Source: Echria macrotheca (lineage: Eukaryota; Ascomycota; Sordariomycetes; Sordariales; Schizotheciaceae). Taken from it: 64,000 nucleotides of DNA. Position numbers and translations under genes: made by a program. Where the stretch lies: contig MU839845.1 in assembly GCA_030411725.1 (NCBI GenBank), positions 372,001 through 436,000 of the forward strand. Direction: 5' to 3'. Shown here piece after piece: positions 10,201 to 20,087 of the stretch. The number at the start of each line of letters is the position of its first letter. Within the stretch, counting starts at the first letter, position 1. The notes beneath the pieces are model-generated. The model was given only the letters and a program-made list of their open reading frames with translations, made no database searches and was not told where the DNA came from.

Positions 10201-11901
10201 CTTTTCCGCTTCCCCTTGGCACACAAGAGGAAGATCCGACTGCTCAAGATGTCAGGAGACGGCCGCTGGGCTGCCTCAGCGTGCGCAATGACAGTCAAGG
10301 TCTGGGATAGCGCGACTGGCGCGTTTCAGTGGGAGAAAGCCCTGGAAGACGATATCTCGAGCATAGCTATCTCCCAGGACGGGGCGAGGCTTATTACCAT
10401 TCCCAATCCGGACAAGTCGGCAAAGTATTGGGACTTGAGACGCAGTTCCAGCGAAGCTCAGGTCATTGCAAACTATACTCTCGCCGCGTGTTTCTCTTCC
10501 GATGGGTCCCGTATCGCCCTTGTGACGCAAGAACTCGATGGAGCCGAACTATTCGAGATCGAAATATCCAGTAACGGCAGACTGGGGAAGCGTTCAACAT
10601 ATGGATATATAGAAAGCGAGACGCAAAGCGAGGATTGGTCTCAGCTCGCTTCCGTCGTATTTTCCCCTAACAGCGAACGACTAGCAACATCTTGGCACAA
10701 CGCAATCCAGATTTGGCATCATAGGGGACAGTCTTTCGATCGGGAAGTTGGCACTGGGATTGGAACTGCCCGGTCGCTCTGTTTTTCGGACAATGCACTC
10801 CAGCTAGCGGCTTCGTACGACGACATGATTGTGGTATTCGACCTCTCAAACCTAGAGGGTGTCTCTCCGTTAAAGCTTGATACCGGCGGGAAACGCATCG
10901 ACGTGGTCAAGTTCCAAAATGGGTCGCGCCAGCTGCTAACCAATGTCGGGCTCTTTTCGATCGACACTCATCAGGATCGCAACGCGGAACGCTCGTTGAC
11001 GCCTCGGGATTACTGGATCGACCTCGCTGGTGGATGGATCCGCTGGGGGCATACCAAGGTTTTGAAGATCCCATCCGACTACCACCCAGAACATGCTGCG
11101 GTTGGCTTAAACCTGAAAACCTCCTCTGTCGAAACCATCGCACTCAGTTGTCGCTTTGGTCAGTTGGCCATCCTCAGATTCCCAGGAGGGCAGCCACCCC
11201 CGGGCCTATCTCCAGTGTCCTCCGTCGAGGATATGGACCAAAACATGGCGATTGGACGCAAAACCAGCGATACCTTCAGACTCAAGGAAACCAGTTTTGC
11301 AAATCACGCTTTTTCGAGGCTTGACGAAAAAAAAGCCCCTATCCAGCAAAGGATCCAACCTGACGTCACCGTTTCGAGCAGCGTTGGGGTGGAAGAATGG
11401 AGGGAGGAAGACCCTACTGCTATTGACTCTGGAGGTATTCTAGAGTCTGGAAGCTCCTTAACGTCCATGGCTGTGCGAAAAGATACGGAAAGAAACAGGG
11501 ACCACCCGCCAGAAAGGCAGCGCCCAAGGAAGAACCCGGAGCCGGGAAGCAGTGAAGGGCTGGACCTGTCTCGAGAAAATCCACGCAAAGAAGCTCCGCC
11601 GCTCGATTCCAGCAAGAAATACACCTGGCCAGATGACAGCCGTAAAAATTCCACTACAAATACCTCACGGACTCCAAAAAGGATGCCGCGCCAGTCGACG
11701 CAAGAAGTTGAGGCAAAACGGTACGAGTCGGATCTCCAAGCAGACTTGTCAAATTCGGACGCATCGCCGGGCAGTAGCTTAACAGCTCGTTCCGAACGAG
11801 CCTCTGGCCGGAGATCAAATCCCCGTGGAAATTACCGAGACGCTGTTGGCTCTTCTCGAAAGAAGTCATTTTGGGAGAAGCTCTGTCCCTGTTTTTTCTA
11901 G
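7267..11901 (+). CDS. NACHT-WD40 NLR (HNWD/HET-E-like) with N-terminal amyloid-like motif
   Basis: Three exons (7267-7405, 7462-9020, 9109-11901) give 1496 aa. Exon 1 encodes a 46-residue leader holding a HET-s-like motif (residues 24-44) rather than an effector domain. The next block (TDPWYINAKVEKSRIE..GGLLPDVHEWV) is the linker typical of HNWD-type NLRs. The NACHT Walker A is DRSGKGKT (Lys 112), with Asp in place of the first Gly of the usual GDPGKGKT. Walker B is YLLIDALDECE (about 210). WD40 repeats fill about 640-1265, recognisable by blades ending in KIWDLTMG, QIWDLSS, LIWDWDG, KVWDLTM and KVWDSAT. They are divergent, unlike the near-identical repeats of fast-evolving HET-E paralogues. 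A disordered basic tail (1270-1496) ends in KSFWEKLCPCFF. The inferred role is a sensor whose oligomerisation templates the adjacent HeLo-like protein. Confidence 0.9.
7336..7398 (+). other. HET-s-related amyloid-like motif, NLR copy (R0)
   Basis: Residues 24-44 of the NLR, ending in ALRDVRIMLGDL. Ungapped against the second repeat of the neighbouring HeLo-like protein, 8 of 21 positions are identical (N1, V4, A9, D12, I15, M16, G18, D19). A9, M16 and G18 are common to all three copies in the locus. The motif lies wholly inside exon 1, directly before the NACHT linker, where NLR amyloid motifs are known to sit. Confidence 0.65.
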
Positions 11902-12371
11902 GAGAGATCTCTTCTAGGAAGCAGGCAACGGAGTCATCATCAGACAGATATCCCTGTATTTTAGATGTTTCATCTACGGACAACGAATCCGGTCTCGAGA
12001 CTTCCTGGACAGTTGTTGATACAACCAAGCCTGTGGAGTAGTGCTCTCACAGGTTTTTTGTCGGACATCACTCGATTTTTCCAGAATTTTCCTGTTACCC
12101 GTCAGGGTCACGGTAGCCGTTCAGAGTAACTATCCAACCAAATCTGGCTTTGGGCCCAACCGCGGCGGCAGGGTATTGGCTCGGGCATCACTTGAGGAGC
12201 CACGAGGCTCCGTATTGTTGGTGGGATGCCAGCGAGGTTGGGCAGCACTGTCGTTCATCGAGCTCATTTTGCTGTCAAATATTTCAAGCCAACGTTTCAG
12301 TTCCCATTATCCTTCTCGACTACTTCTCAAACCCCATTTGCACAGGCAGAGCGACGCAAGGAATTGTCACC
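11902..12371. promoter_or_regulatory. Spacer between NLR and HeLo-like gene
   Basis: 470 bp separates the NLR stop from the start of the downstream same-strand gene. It should contain the NLR 3' UTR and the promoter of the HeLo-like gene. No TATA or terminator motif was recognised. Confidence 0.35.
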
Positions 12372-13357
12372 ATGGTAAGAGCTCGATCTAAAATTCTTGG
12401 TGCAATGTTGCTAACACCACCCAGGTAGAGGTTCTTGGCATGTCGGCCAGTATTGTTGGCCTGATCAGCGTGACATTCAGCATCATTCAAGAGATACGAA
12501 CCGCCCGCGACCGAGTGAAAGGGACGTCCAAGACATTACAGCATACTTCTGACCGGCTGGAGCAGTTAGAGCGGACGCTTCATCTTGTCCAAGAACAAGA
12601 AGCACTTCGGACCACTCATATCCGGGAGCAACTCGTCGCCATCTGCGAGGCAGCTAGAGACTTGCGCGCCTTCTTTGACAGGCTGGCGGCCATACAAGGA
12701 GAAACCCGCTTTTCACGTTTCAGACGGGCACTGAAGTCGGGGGACAAGGATGACCGCGAGCTGGAGAAGATCATGAGCCGTATAGACAGAGAGCGCGACG
12801 AACTGACTCTGCGTATCTCAGTGGCAAATGTCGGGTTGACTGGAGACTTGCATGGTGGGATGCGTGTTGCGTTCGGGGTCATCCAGGAAACGAACGAGAA
12901 GGTCAAGCAGCTTGGGGTGCGCGAGGTGGAGGTTTCCAGCTTGGAAGTCATGAACAAATTGGAAGACATGAGGTGGCGGAGGTCAGACGTCGGCGGTGAT
13001 CAACAGAGGGCGCTGATCCCCAACCGACAGTTGGTCCCCGAACGAAAGTCAGAAGCAGGCCGCGTCCTCCAGCTCGAGGCAGGGGAAACGGACGTCAGCT
13101 CCCCACGGCCTCACACCGATGCAAACTCTCGGTATCCAGGTTATTTCACGGCCAAGGGGAATTCGATTTCTGACAACATTGCCGTGGGGCAGTTGAAGGC
13201 CATGACGGGCAATTTGGGTATGGAAGCAGGCCATGTGTCGAGCGTCCGTAACACTGTGGTGACGCACAACCGAGCCGGCAAGGACATGATGATCATGGCG
13301 GGTGATGTTGGCGGGCAGGCAGCAGGGGATTTTATTCAGAATTTCTGGGGCCGTTAA
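12372..13357 (+). CDS. HeLo-like cell-death effector candidate with two C-terminal amyloid-like repeats
   Basis: Two exons, 12372-12374 (the ATG alone) and 12425-13357, give 311 aa beginning MVEVLGMSASIVGLISV. The 50-nt intron has GTAAGA, a GCTAAC branch and CAG. Residues 1 to about 165 fit the fungal N-terminal helical bundle of STAND-associated proteins (HeLo-like/SesA-like). They start with a hydrophobic helix, followed by amphipathic helices and the FSRFRRALKSG..ELEKIMSRIDRERDELTL signature region. A polar linker follows. The last 66 residues carry two 21-residue repeats (246-266 and 277-297) and end QNFWGR, with a Phe-Trp near the C-terminus reminiscent of the aromatic end of the HET-s prion domain. 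By family, such proteins rest in solution and disrupt membranes once the amyloid region is templated by the partner NLR. The adjacent NLR carries a matching motif. The toxic role is inferred, not shown. Confidence 0.85.
13157..13219 (+). other. HET-s-related amyloid-like repeat R1 of the HeLo-like protein
   Basis: Residues 246-266 (GNSISDNIAV, then GQLKAMTGNLG). They share A9, M16 and G18 with the other two copies, plus an amide at position 19 and Leu at position 20. The NS start and the Gly-Asn turn are 16 residues apart, the spacing of the HET-s R1 repeat. Confidence 0.6.
13250..13312 (+). other. HET-s-related amyloid-like repeat R2 of the HeLo-like protein
   Basis: Residues 277-297 (NTVVTHNRAG, then KDMMIMAGDVG). 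This copy is closest to the NLR motif (8 of 21 identical, ungapped, with DxxIMxGD shared exactly). A 10-residue linker separates it from R1, and it is followed by a short tail containing Phe-Trp. Confidence 0.65.
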
Positions 13358-14895
13358 TCTTCTACGGCGCGGTGGACAGAACACGGAAGGGGTGCCCGGC
13401 GACAATCACCTTTACCCGAATGCTACCAATGTCGAAGGCAGTCGCTCAGCGCTATCTCCCCCCGGTTTCTCTGTGGTATTTTCTTTCTACATTCGCTCCA
13501 GGTTCAGCTTCAATCCAACAAATTTCGTCTTTCAGTACAGTCTAGTTGAAGATCAAGGTGCCGCCAGAGCCTACACCACGGGTCGCAAAGCCCGATCAAC
13601 TAACCTCCTCCCCATGGGTGAATAGGGGCTGCCTTGGGAACTCTTCCTATTCCAGGCGCTTGCACTCGACCTAACCCAACACCAGCAGCGAGGCAAAGAC
13701 AAATATACTAAGGAAGGGCCCCATGGCGCGCGCTCTCCCATGAGAGGTCGTACGGCGCTCACCACAACGTTGAAGGATTCGGCCCGTTTGGTCACTTGGC
13801 TTCCTAGATTTAAGGAAAGCAAGATAACAGAGCTGCCAAGGTGGTCAGCACTGCCACGCTTCTCCCAAGACGCACTCGTCTGAAGGGAACAGTGTCTGGG
13901 AATATCCAAAGGCAGACCAGCAGACTTCGCCATGTGTGGCCTTTCTCGATGCATCGGTTGCTCGGCGAGGATGATTGTCCAGCTGGGACCCAGGTTCAGA
14001 TGAATCACGTCAACTCCGACAGGCAATGTCCAACCCGTTCAGCAGCCCATTATAAACAATGCAGCTACCGTTGAGGCTGATCGGTCGTCTCCAATTTCAT
14101 TGGATCATGTCCGTGGCGAACAAGACACCACTGTCGTATGAGCGGGTGCCGAACCCTCCGCTGCAGCTCGGCTCGGAACCATGGAAACGTACATAGTTCT
14201 CTGAACTCGGGCCAGTCAATTCGCTCCCCAACGTTACTCAGGAAATGCAACAGCCACTCATGGTGGGAATCTACACATTGGCCCAGGCCTCAACCGCTGC
14301 CTCCTGGGCTTCCCGAGACGTCGTGACACAATTAATATATCACGGCCCTACCTTGCCCATCTGGTTGGCGCTCGGCCACATCACTCCAGAATATGTCAGC
14401 ATCGACGACTCAACGGATACTGCCCGAGATACTCCCCATTCGTCGCGGTAGTCGGGGGAAGCCGATGCGATGGACGGTTTCTGCGTTTTGACCGCTTCAC
14501 GATCCGGGCCATCTACAGCTGAGCCACGGAAGCTAGTGACGTGGTAACACGGCGGTTCAGACTGGGATGGCGGGTGCGACATCCATGGCGCACGCGTGTC
14601 TCTCTGGCCAGCAACATGGCCGACAAGGACAGACTGGGCTGATTCCCCGAAATCCGGGACGCCAACTCACCTTACCTAGGCATTCTTAATTCAAATGTGG
14701 CCGAATCACTCATACCTTTTACGGGAGCGGTTTTGGACCGTTCTGCTCTGGCTCTCGCGAGCTGACGACATAGCTACGGAACAGGATGGGGCACCCCTCC
14801 AGCTGTCCCAAGGCGTGATGTCTCCCACTCTCTCGTCCCCGAGCTTTCTGCTTCGATGTCGCCGCCCTCGACGGCAGGTTCCTAATGGGAACGCA
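13358..14895. other. Intergenic, no gene recognised
   Basis: About 1.5 kb downstream of the HeLo-like gene and upstream of the Kelch gene. Frames on both strands are short, composition-driven and without motifs. It presumably holds the effector 3' UTR and the Kelch promoter. Confidence 0.4.
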
Positions 14896-17132
14896 ATGGG
14901 ATGGGTGTCTCTATTATTTATGGCGGCAATAGCCGACGTATCCGTTGCGCAGCTCGACCCGGTCAAGAACTTTTGTCGACGGTTCGGCCACCAGACCGCT
15001 GTCATCGACAGGAAGCTGTACATTGACGGGGGTTTCGTCAACTACAACCCACTCTCTCAGTATCCTACCAACTATACAAGTACGCCCTGACTTAGACTTG
15101 TAAAGCGGACAAGCTGACATGAGAAAGACACCGGGCTGCTTTATCATGACCTCGACGTGCTGGGCTCCGCCGGCATGCCGCAGCTGTATGCCAACCTGAC
15201 CAAGAACAGTTCGATCCCCAGCGTCAACGGCGGTGCGCTCTGGGCCGACGATGTCAACAAGCGGTTTTACTTGTTCGGCGGCGAATATAACGGCCAACCA
15301 CCACCGCCGTACATCACGCTCTGGTCTTATGATGTTCTGAACAATGACTGGTATTCCTTCGGCACGCCGACGCAGGCGGGTATCAACGGCGTATCGTACG
15401 GCGCCGGCGTTGGGGTCTCGGAGCGGGGCGAGGGCTATTACTATGGCGGCTGGATGTCGAACAACACGGTCTCAGATTGGAATGGGTCGCCGGTGGCGAC
15501 GTCGGCCATGGTCAAGTACGACATGGACTCGAACTCGTGGAGCAACAACACCGGACCGGACGGTGTCCGGCGGGCCGAGGGATCTATGGTGTTCATCCCG
15601 ATCGGCGATGGCGGGATGTTGGTGTACTTTGGGGGGATCCAGGACCGATACGGCAACGGGACGGTCGAGGGACAGCCGATGGAGCAGATCTTTCTGTATG
15701 ACGTGCTGAGCTCGAAGTGGTATACGCAGAACGCGACCGGCGACGTGCCCGAGATGCGAGCGAGGTTTTGTGCGGGGGCGACCTGGGCGGCGGATCAGTC
15801 GAGTTACAACATGTGAGAGGCGTTCGTCTCGGTGGTTGGATTACGGCTGACGGGGGGGCAGATATCTCTACGGCGGCGCCGGCATGCCTCCGGACACGGC
15901 GGGATTCGACGATGTGTACATCTTGACGATTCCGTCATTCCAATGGTATTTTGTCTGGATCCTGGTTTCGAGAGACGGGACTAATGTTGCGACAGGATCA
16001 AGCTCTACCCGGATGGAGACAAGACGGGTCAATATCCTCACCATTCACTCAGCTGCAATGTCATCTCTGGCGCGCAGATGCTCATTATAGGCGGAACCTT
16101 TCCCTTGGGATCACAATGTAAGTGTTTCCTCCAAAGTCCACAGCATAAACAGATCTGAGACCAAGTAAAGGCGACGTCCCCGACCAATTCGGCTCCCACA
16201 ACCTCGACCTAGGCGAGCAGAACCCAGACCACGCGCCGTGGAAACTCTTCCTCCCCAGCCTGACACACCCGGCCGTCCCGCCGCTCATCGCCAGCGCCGT
16301 CGGCGGCTCCGCAGACGGCGGCGCAACCAAGACAGCCCCCTCCGCCGGCTTCTCCAACCCGGACCTCAAGGTCCTCATGACCCGCAAGGCAAACATCCCC
16401 ACCCGCACGCCGACACGTTCTATCCCCGATCCGTCCGAGTCGGCCAAGAGTGGCGCGGCGGCCCTCCCCGGCGGCGCAATCGCCGGCATCGCCGTCGGCG
16501 GCGCGGTGGCGGTATTTTGTGTAGTGGGTCTGTTGACGTGGTTCATCCGCCGCCGGAGACATCGTGCCCGCGAGGCATCCTCCCACGGCGTGACCAAGTG
16601 TATGAGTAACGTCCCGCCCGGCGCGACGCCGTGGAGTCCCGGGTCGGCGGTCACGGCCGTGGCGTCGTATACGCCTAGTAGTCCGCACCCTACCAGTCCG
16701 TTCCTGCCTAGGCCGGTGGAGTTGGAGGCGGCGCGGGGGGAGCGGTCGTGGGGGAGTGATGGCGTGCTTTATGAGCTTGTTACGCCAGGGATGGAAGGGA
16801 CGGGTATGGGGACGGGGAGTGGGGAGGAGGTTGTCGAGACGAAGATGGTGGATTCTGAGGGGAGGGTTTGGATGCGTGTGCCGATGGCGGGACAGGGACT
16901 CGGACTGGGAATGGGGCATGGTACTGGTATAGGTAGTCCTGTTGGCGGAGTTGGGGGTGAGCAGCAGCAGCAGGTGCTGTCTACCACGCCGCAGAGCTCG
17001 GTTGGTGGGCTCGGGGTGTCGCCGGTGGCGGGTAGGGAGCCGCACGAGTTGCCGGGTGGTGTTGTTGAGGGGACAGGGTTTGGATCCAGGGTTGATGGGC
17101 TGTCGAGGCATGATACTTATTATCATCCTTGA
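14896..17132 (+). CDS. Secreted Kelch-repeat protein with a single C-terminal transmembrane helix
   Basis: Five exons (14896-15079, 15128-15812, 15862-15945, 15996-16117, 16171-17132) give 678 aa. The start begins a signal peptide (MGWVSLLFMAAIADVSVAQ). Residues about 25-390 form Kelch blades with the usual motifs: FGHQTAVIDRKLYIDGG, NKRFYLFGGEYNG, GMLVYFGGI, YLYGGAGMPP, GAQMLIIGGTF. Several N-glycosylation sites (NYT, NLT, NSS, NNT) fit an extracellular propeller. A membrane helix follows at about 459-483 (AIAGIAVGGAVAVFCVVGLL), then RRRRHR as a cytoplasmic stop-transfer and a Pro/Ser/Gly-rich cytosolic tail. The architecture suggests a cell-surface protein with an outward-facing ligand or wall-binding propeller. 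The specific function is unknown. Confidence 0.85.
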
Positions 17133-19055
17133 TGTTTGGGTTGTCTATGGGGAGGTGGGTTAGCGGCGTTTTGTGTAAGTTGTAGCTTTGTTTGGAGTTT
17201 GAATGGGTTCATGAGTATTGGGTACACGCTTGATGGTGGCAAGGATAGAGGTAGAATGGTGGTCCGACGTAAGAAATTAACGTCTGCTTATGATGGCCTC
17301 CGTGGGGGTGTTGTTACTACTATATACATACCATCGAGACTGCCCAGATGTGTCTGTCGACTCGCTCGTCCGTCCGCGGTAAGATGAGGTAGTCTAGTGG
17401 TCCGTTGTGGTTGTCCTGGTCCGGCCAGAAGAGTTCTTCCTCTCTCTCCTCCCGACCGCATAGCTCTCGCCCCATTGAACAATGTAAGTAGTCCCAACGT
17501 GTTTGTCACCATCCATCTAGAGTCCCAGACCGTACGTAGATAATCATGCCAACCCCCCTTCCCCCACAGTCGTACGCCAAGGCTCGAACTAGGTAAATCG
17601 AAGAGAGAGTTTGGTGAATGCCTCATAATTCCCACTCCTACTCCCATCTATTCCGTAGTGAGGGAGGGATAGAGAAATGATGAAATGCTCTCTTGTCCTT
17701 TGCCGCTGCATGTCTAGATATCTACCCACCCCCCGTTGACCTCAGGGGGATACACATTCCCCATTCCCCACATCCCCATTGCGGCGGCAATGTATTGTAC
17801 ACAGTAAAACGCTGCGTGAAAGCCAAAAACACAAACCAAGTAGCAGACCAGCAGACATACGGAATACTCCGTTCAGTTTACAGATCATCCCCCCTCCATC
17901 CAAACCTCTTATATAGTTGTCCCCAGCTAGAACCCTCCCCCCAACCCCTCTAAACAAAAAAAAAGAAAGAAAAAAAACAACGAGCGAGGTGTATTCCTCC
18001 GGGGAAGATCTCCCACACCCCCCCTACCGGTCCCCAGTCCCCGGCTGACCCGCGATCTACAAGTGTACCTCCCCTATCTCGACATACACACCAAGGTACC
18101 TACCCCATATTTCCAATCCTTTCCGCAAATTTCGAAATTCTCTTCCAAGTCGATTCCGAAACGCTGACAATCATCAACCCCGTCTCTGCGGAACTACTCA
18201 ATTACATTCACGACGCTCATCCAAGTAGGTACAGACCTTACCGCCGCCTCCGTCTCAATCATAGTCAAAACACCGAAATTTCTCTGATGTGTGCGTGTCT
18301 GTGTGCTTGTCAAGCCATCAATTAAAGCTAAACTGCTTGCTGGCTATTATTCATGGCTGCTGCAACAAGTTCCCTGCTATTCCCGACACCACTGTCTCGG
18401 TGTTATACAAACCAATCGCCGCAAAGACCGAGTGAAGATCATTCATGCCATGCCCATCAGATAGAAGAAAAAACATCCAGGATATGCTAGAACAAAAACA
18501 ACTCGCCGTACTTTTTCCTTTCCCCCTGTTCGCCGTGAAAATGTCAACATCAAAGCTGATTAGTCTCTCCAGACCACCCCGAAAAAACGCCCCGCCCGCT
18601 TCGCCATCTATAATGCCAACCCAACATGCCAACCAATGCTATAACTTCAAAAATATAAACTCCAACCGAAGGAAGACAAGAAAACCCCACGCGCCAAATA
18701 CCGGAATGATCAACCACGCAACCCCGCATTATCGTCTCCGCCCCGGCTTTGTGGGGTAGCCAGCCACGCGTCGAGCCATCAAGCCTCCATCCTTCCTTTT
18801 TCACACAAGAGCCGGACACTAGCGCTGGAGCCAGCCTCCGGACGACGCCTCGGATCGGGGGTAAACCCCCACATTCGAGATAAAGACCAAGGACGTGCGC
18901 CCCCAAACCTTCCCAGCGGCTGAATGGACGGAATTTCCAGTCGACGCAGTCAGCGTCCGGCCAAGTTCCAGATTGCTGCTGCACACGCGCACGGGCGGCC
19001 ACTACCCGCGCCCTCCTGCTCACATGACCGAACCCGGAGGACCGGTGCACCTCGT
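17133..19055. other. Convergent intergenic region
   Basis: About 1.9 kb between the Kelch gene and the minus-strand Ecl1-like gene, so it should hold two 3' UTRs. It contains C-rich and A-rich runs (for example around 17950-17980 and 18010-18050). No frame on either strand looks coding. Confidence 0.4.
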
Positions 19056-20087
19056 CTATCGGCCCATCATGGGCGTCACCAGCTCTATCGACTTGGGCCG
19101 CGAGTAGATGCCAGGCCTGCGGGTCGGCAGCGGCCGGTCAGAGCCGCCATAGTAGGCGCCGTCGTACGTCGACGAGAAAAGGCCCGAAGGAGGTCGGGAA
19201 TACGAATTGCTGGGACTGGTCGCAACGCTGCGGCCAAAGGGCCACATGTTTGCGTGATAGGACCCGATCGGAGACGAAGGACTTGGCGGGCGGATCGAGA
19301 GCGATTTCAGAGCCGATATGGCCGACGTGTGACTGGTGTCCGGCGATACGGGTGGGGAAAAATGCATCGAGCTAGGCCTCGAGGGCGAAGCGCGGGGGAT
19401 GATATCCCTTGGTTCTGGAGCACCCGAATAGAAGGGGTAAGCCGTGCTGTGATGCCCGCTAGAATGCCGGCCGGAGACTGCGACGGCGCCTGCACTAGTT
19501 TGATCGTGGATGCGGCATCTGTTTCGTCCGGTCAGTATGCGGCCGGCAGCCACGGTCTGGTGCAGAACTCACGCATCCGAGCAGTACAGAAACCGGTCAT
19601 CCGAAGGGACAAACTGCTTCTCGCATATCATGCTGCAGCCGGTGCCGGTTAGCATGCTGTCCCAAAAGCCAGAGTAAAGATAAAAAGGGCATCTGCAGGA
19701 ACGGCACTTCCCACGCTCAACCAGTCGAAGCCCGACCCCTCATTGGAACACTTCCAACGTGTCACAAATAACCCGCATGTCAGGTGACGCTGCGGCTTGA
19801 CCAAACAGGAAGTCCCTTGAGGGGAGACCATTATGAAACGTAACCGCAAGAAAGACAGTGTCATGAACATACCAGTACTGTGGGAAGCTCTCCCTCTCCT
19901 CGTCCCACCACCGCTCCTCTTCCCATTCCCTCTCGCGGTCTCGCGGATTCTTGCCCAGTTTTTGGGCCGATTGCGGCGTTGTCCTCCTCGTCATGGCAGT
20001 TGGTCGAGCGGTACTGGCAGCTTTCCGCACGTCTGTCATGGACGAGTTGGTCGAGCCATGGCCCGACTTCCGGCGTTGGTGATGCAT
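19056..20087 (-). CDS. Ecl1-family life-span regulatory factor (zinc-binding)
   Basis: Three exons (20087-19873, 19632-19573, 19518-19056) give 245 aa. The diagnostic core is assembled across both introns: FPQYCMICEKQFVPSDD, then RFLYCSDACRIHD. It gives the CxxC...CxxxC zinc-binding pattern of the Ecl1/Ecl2/Ecl3 family (PF12855), whose yeast members extend chronological life span and respond to nutrient or metal limitation. The N-terminus is basic and contains SMTDVRKAAST. The C-terminal half is Ser/Pro-rich and disordered. Splitting the cysteine cluster over a 60-nt exon explains why no single open frame shows the domain. The start is the first ATG (MHHQRRKSGHG); a start in an upstream exon cannot be excluded. 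The first intron is long for this genome (240 nt). Confidence 0.8.
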
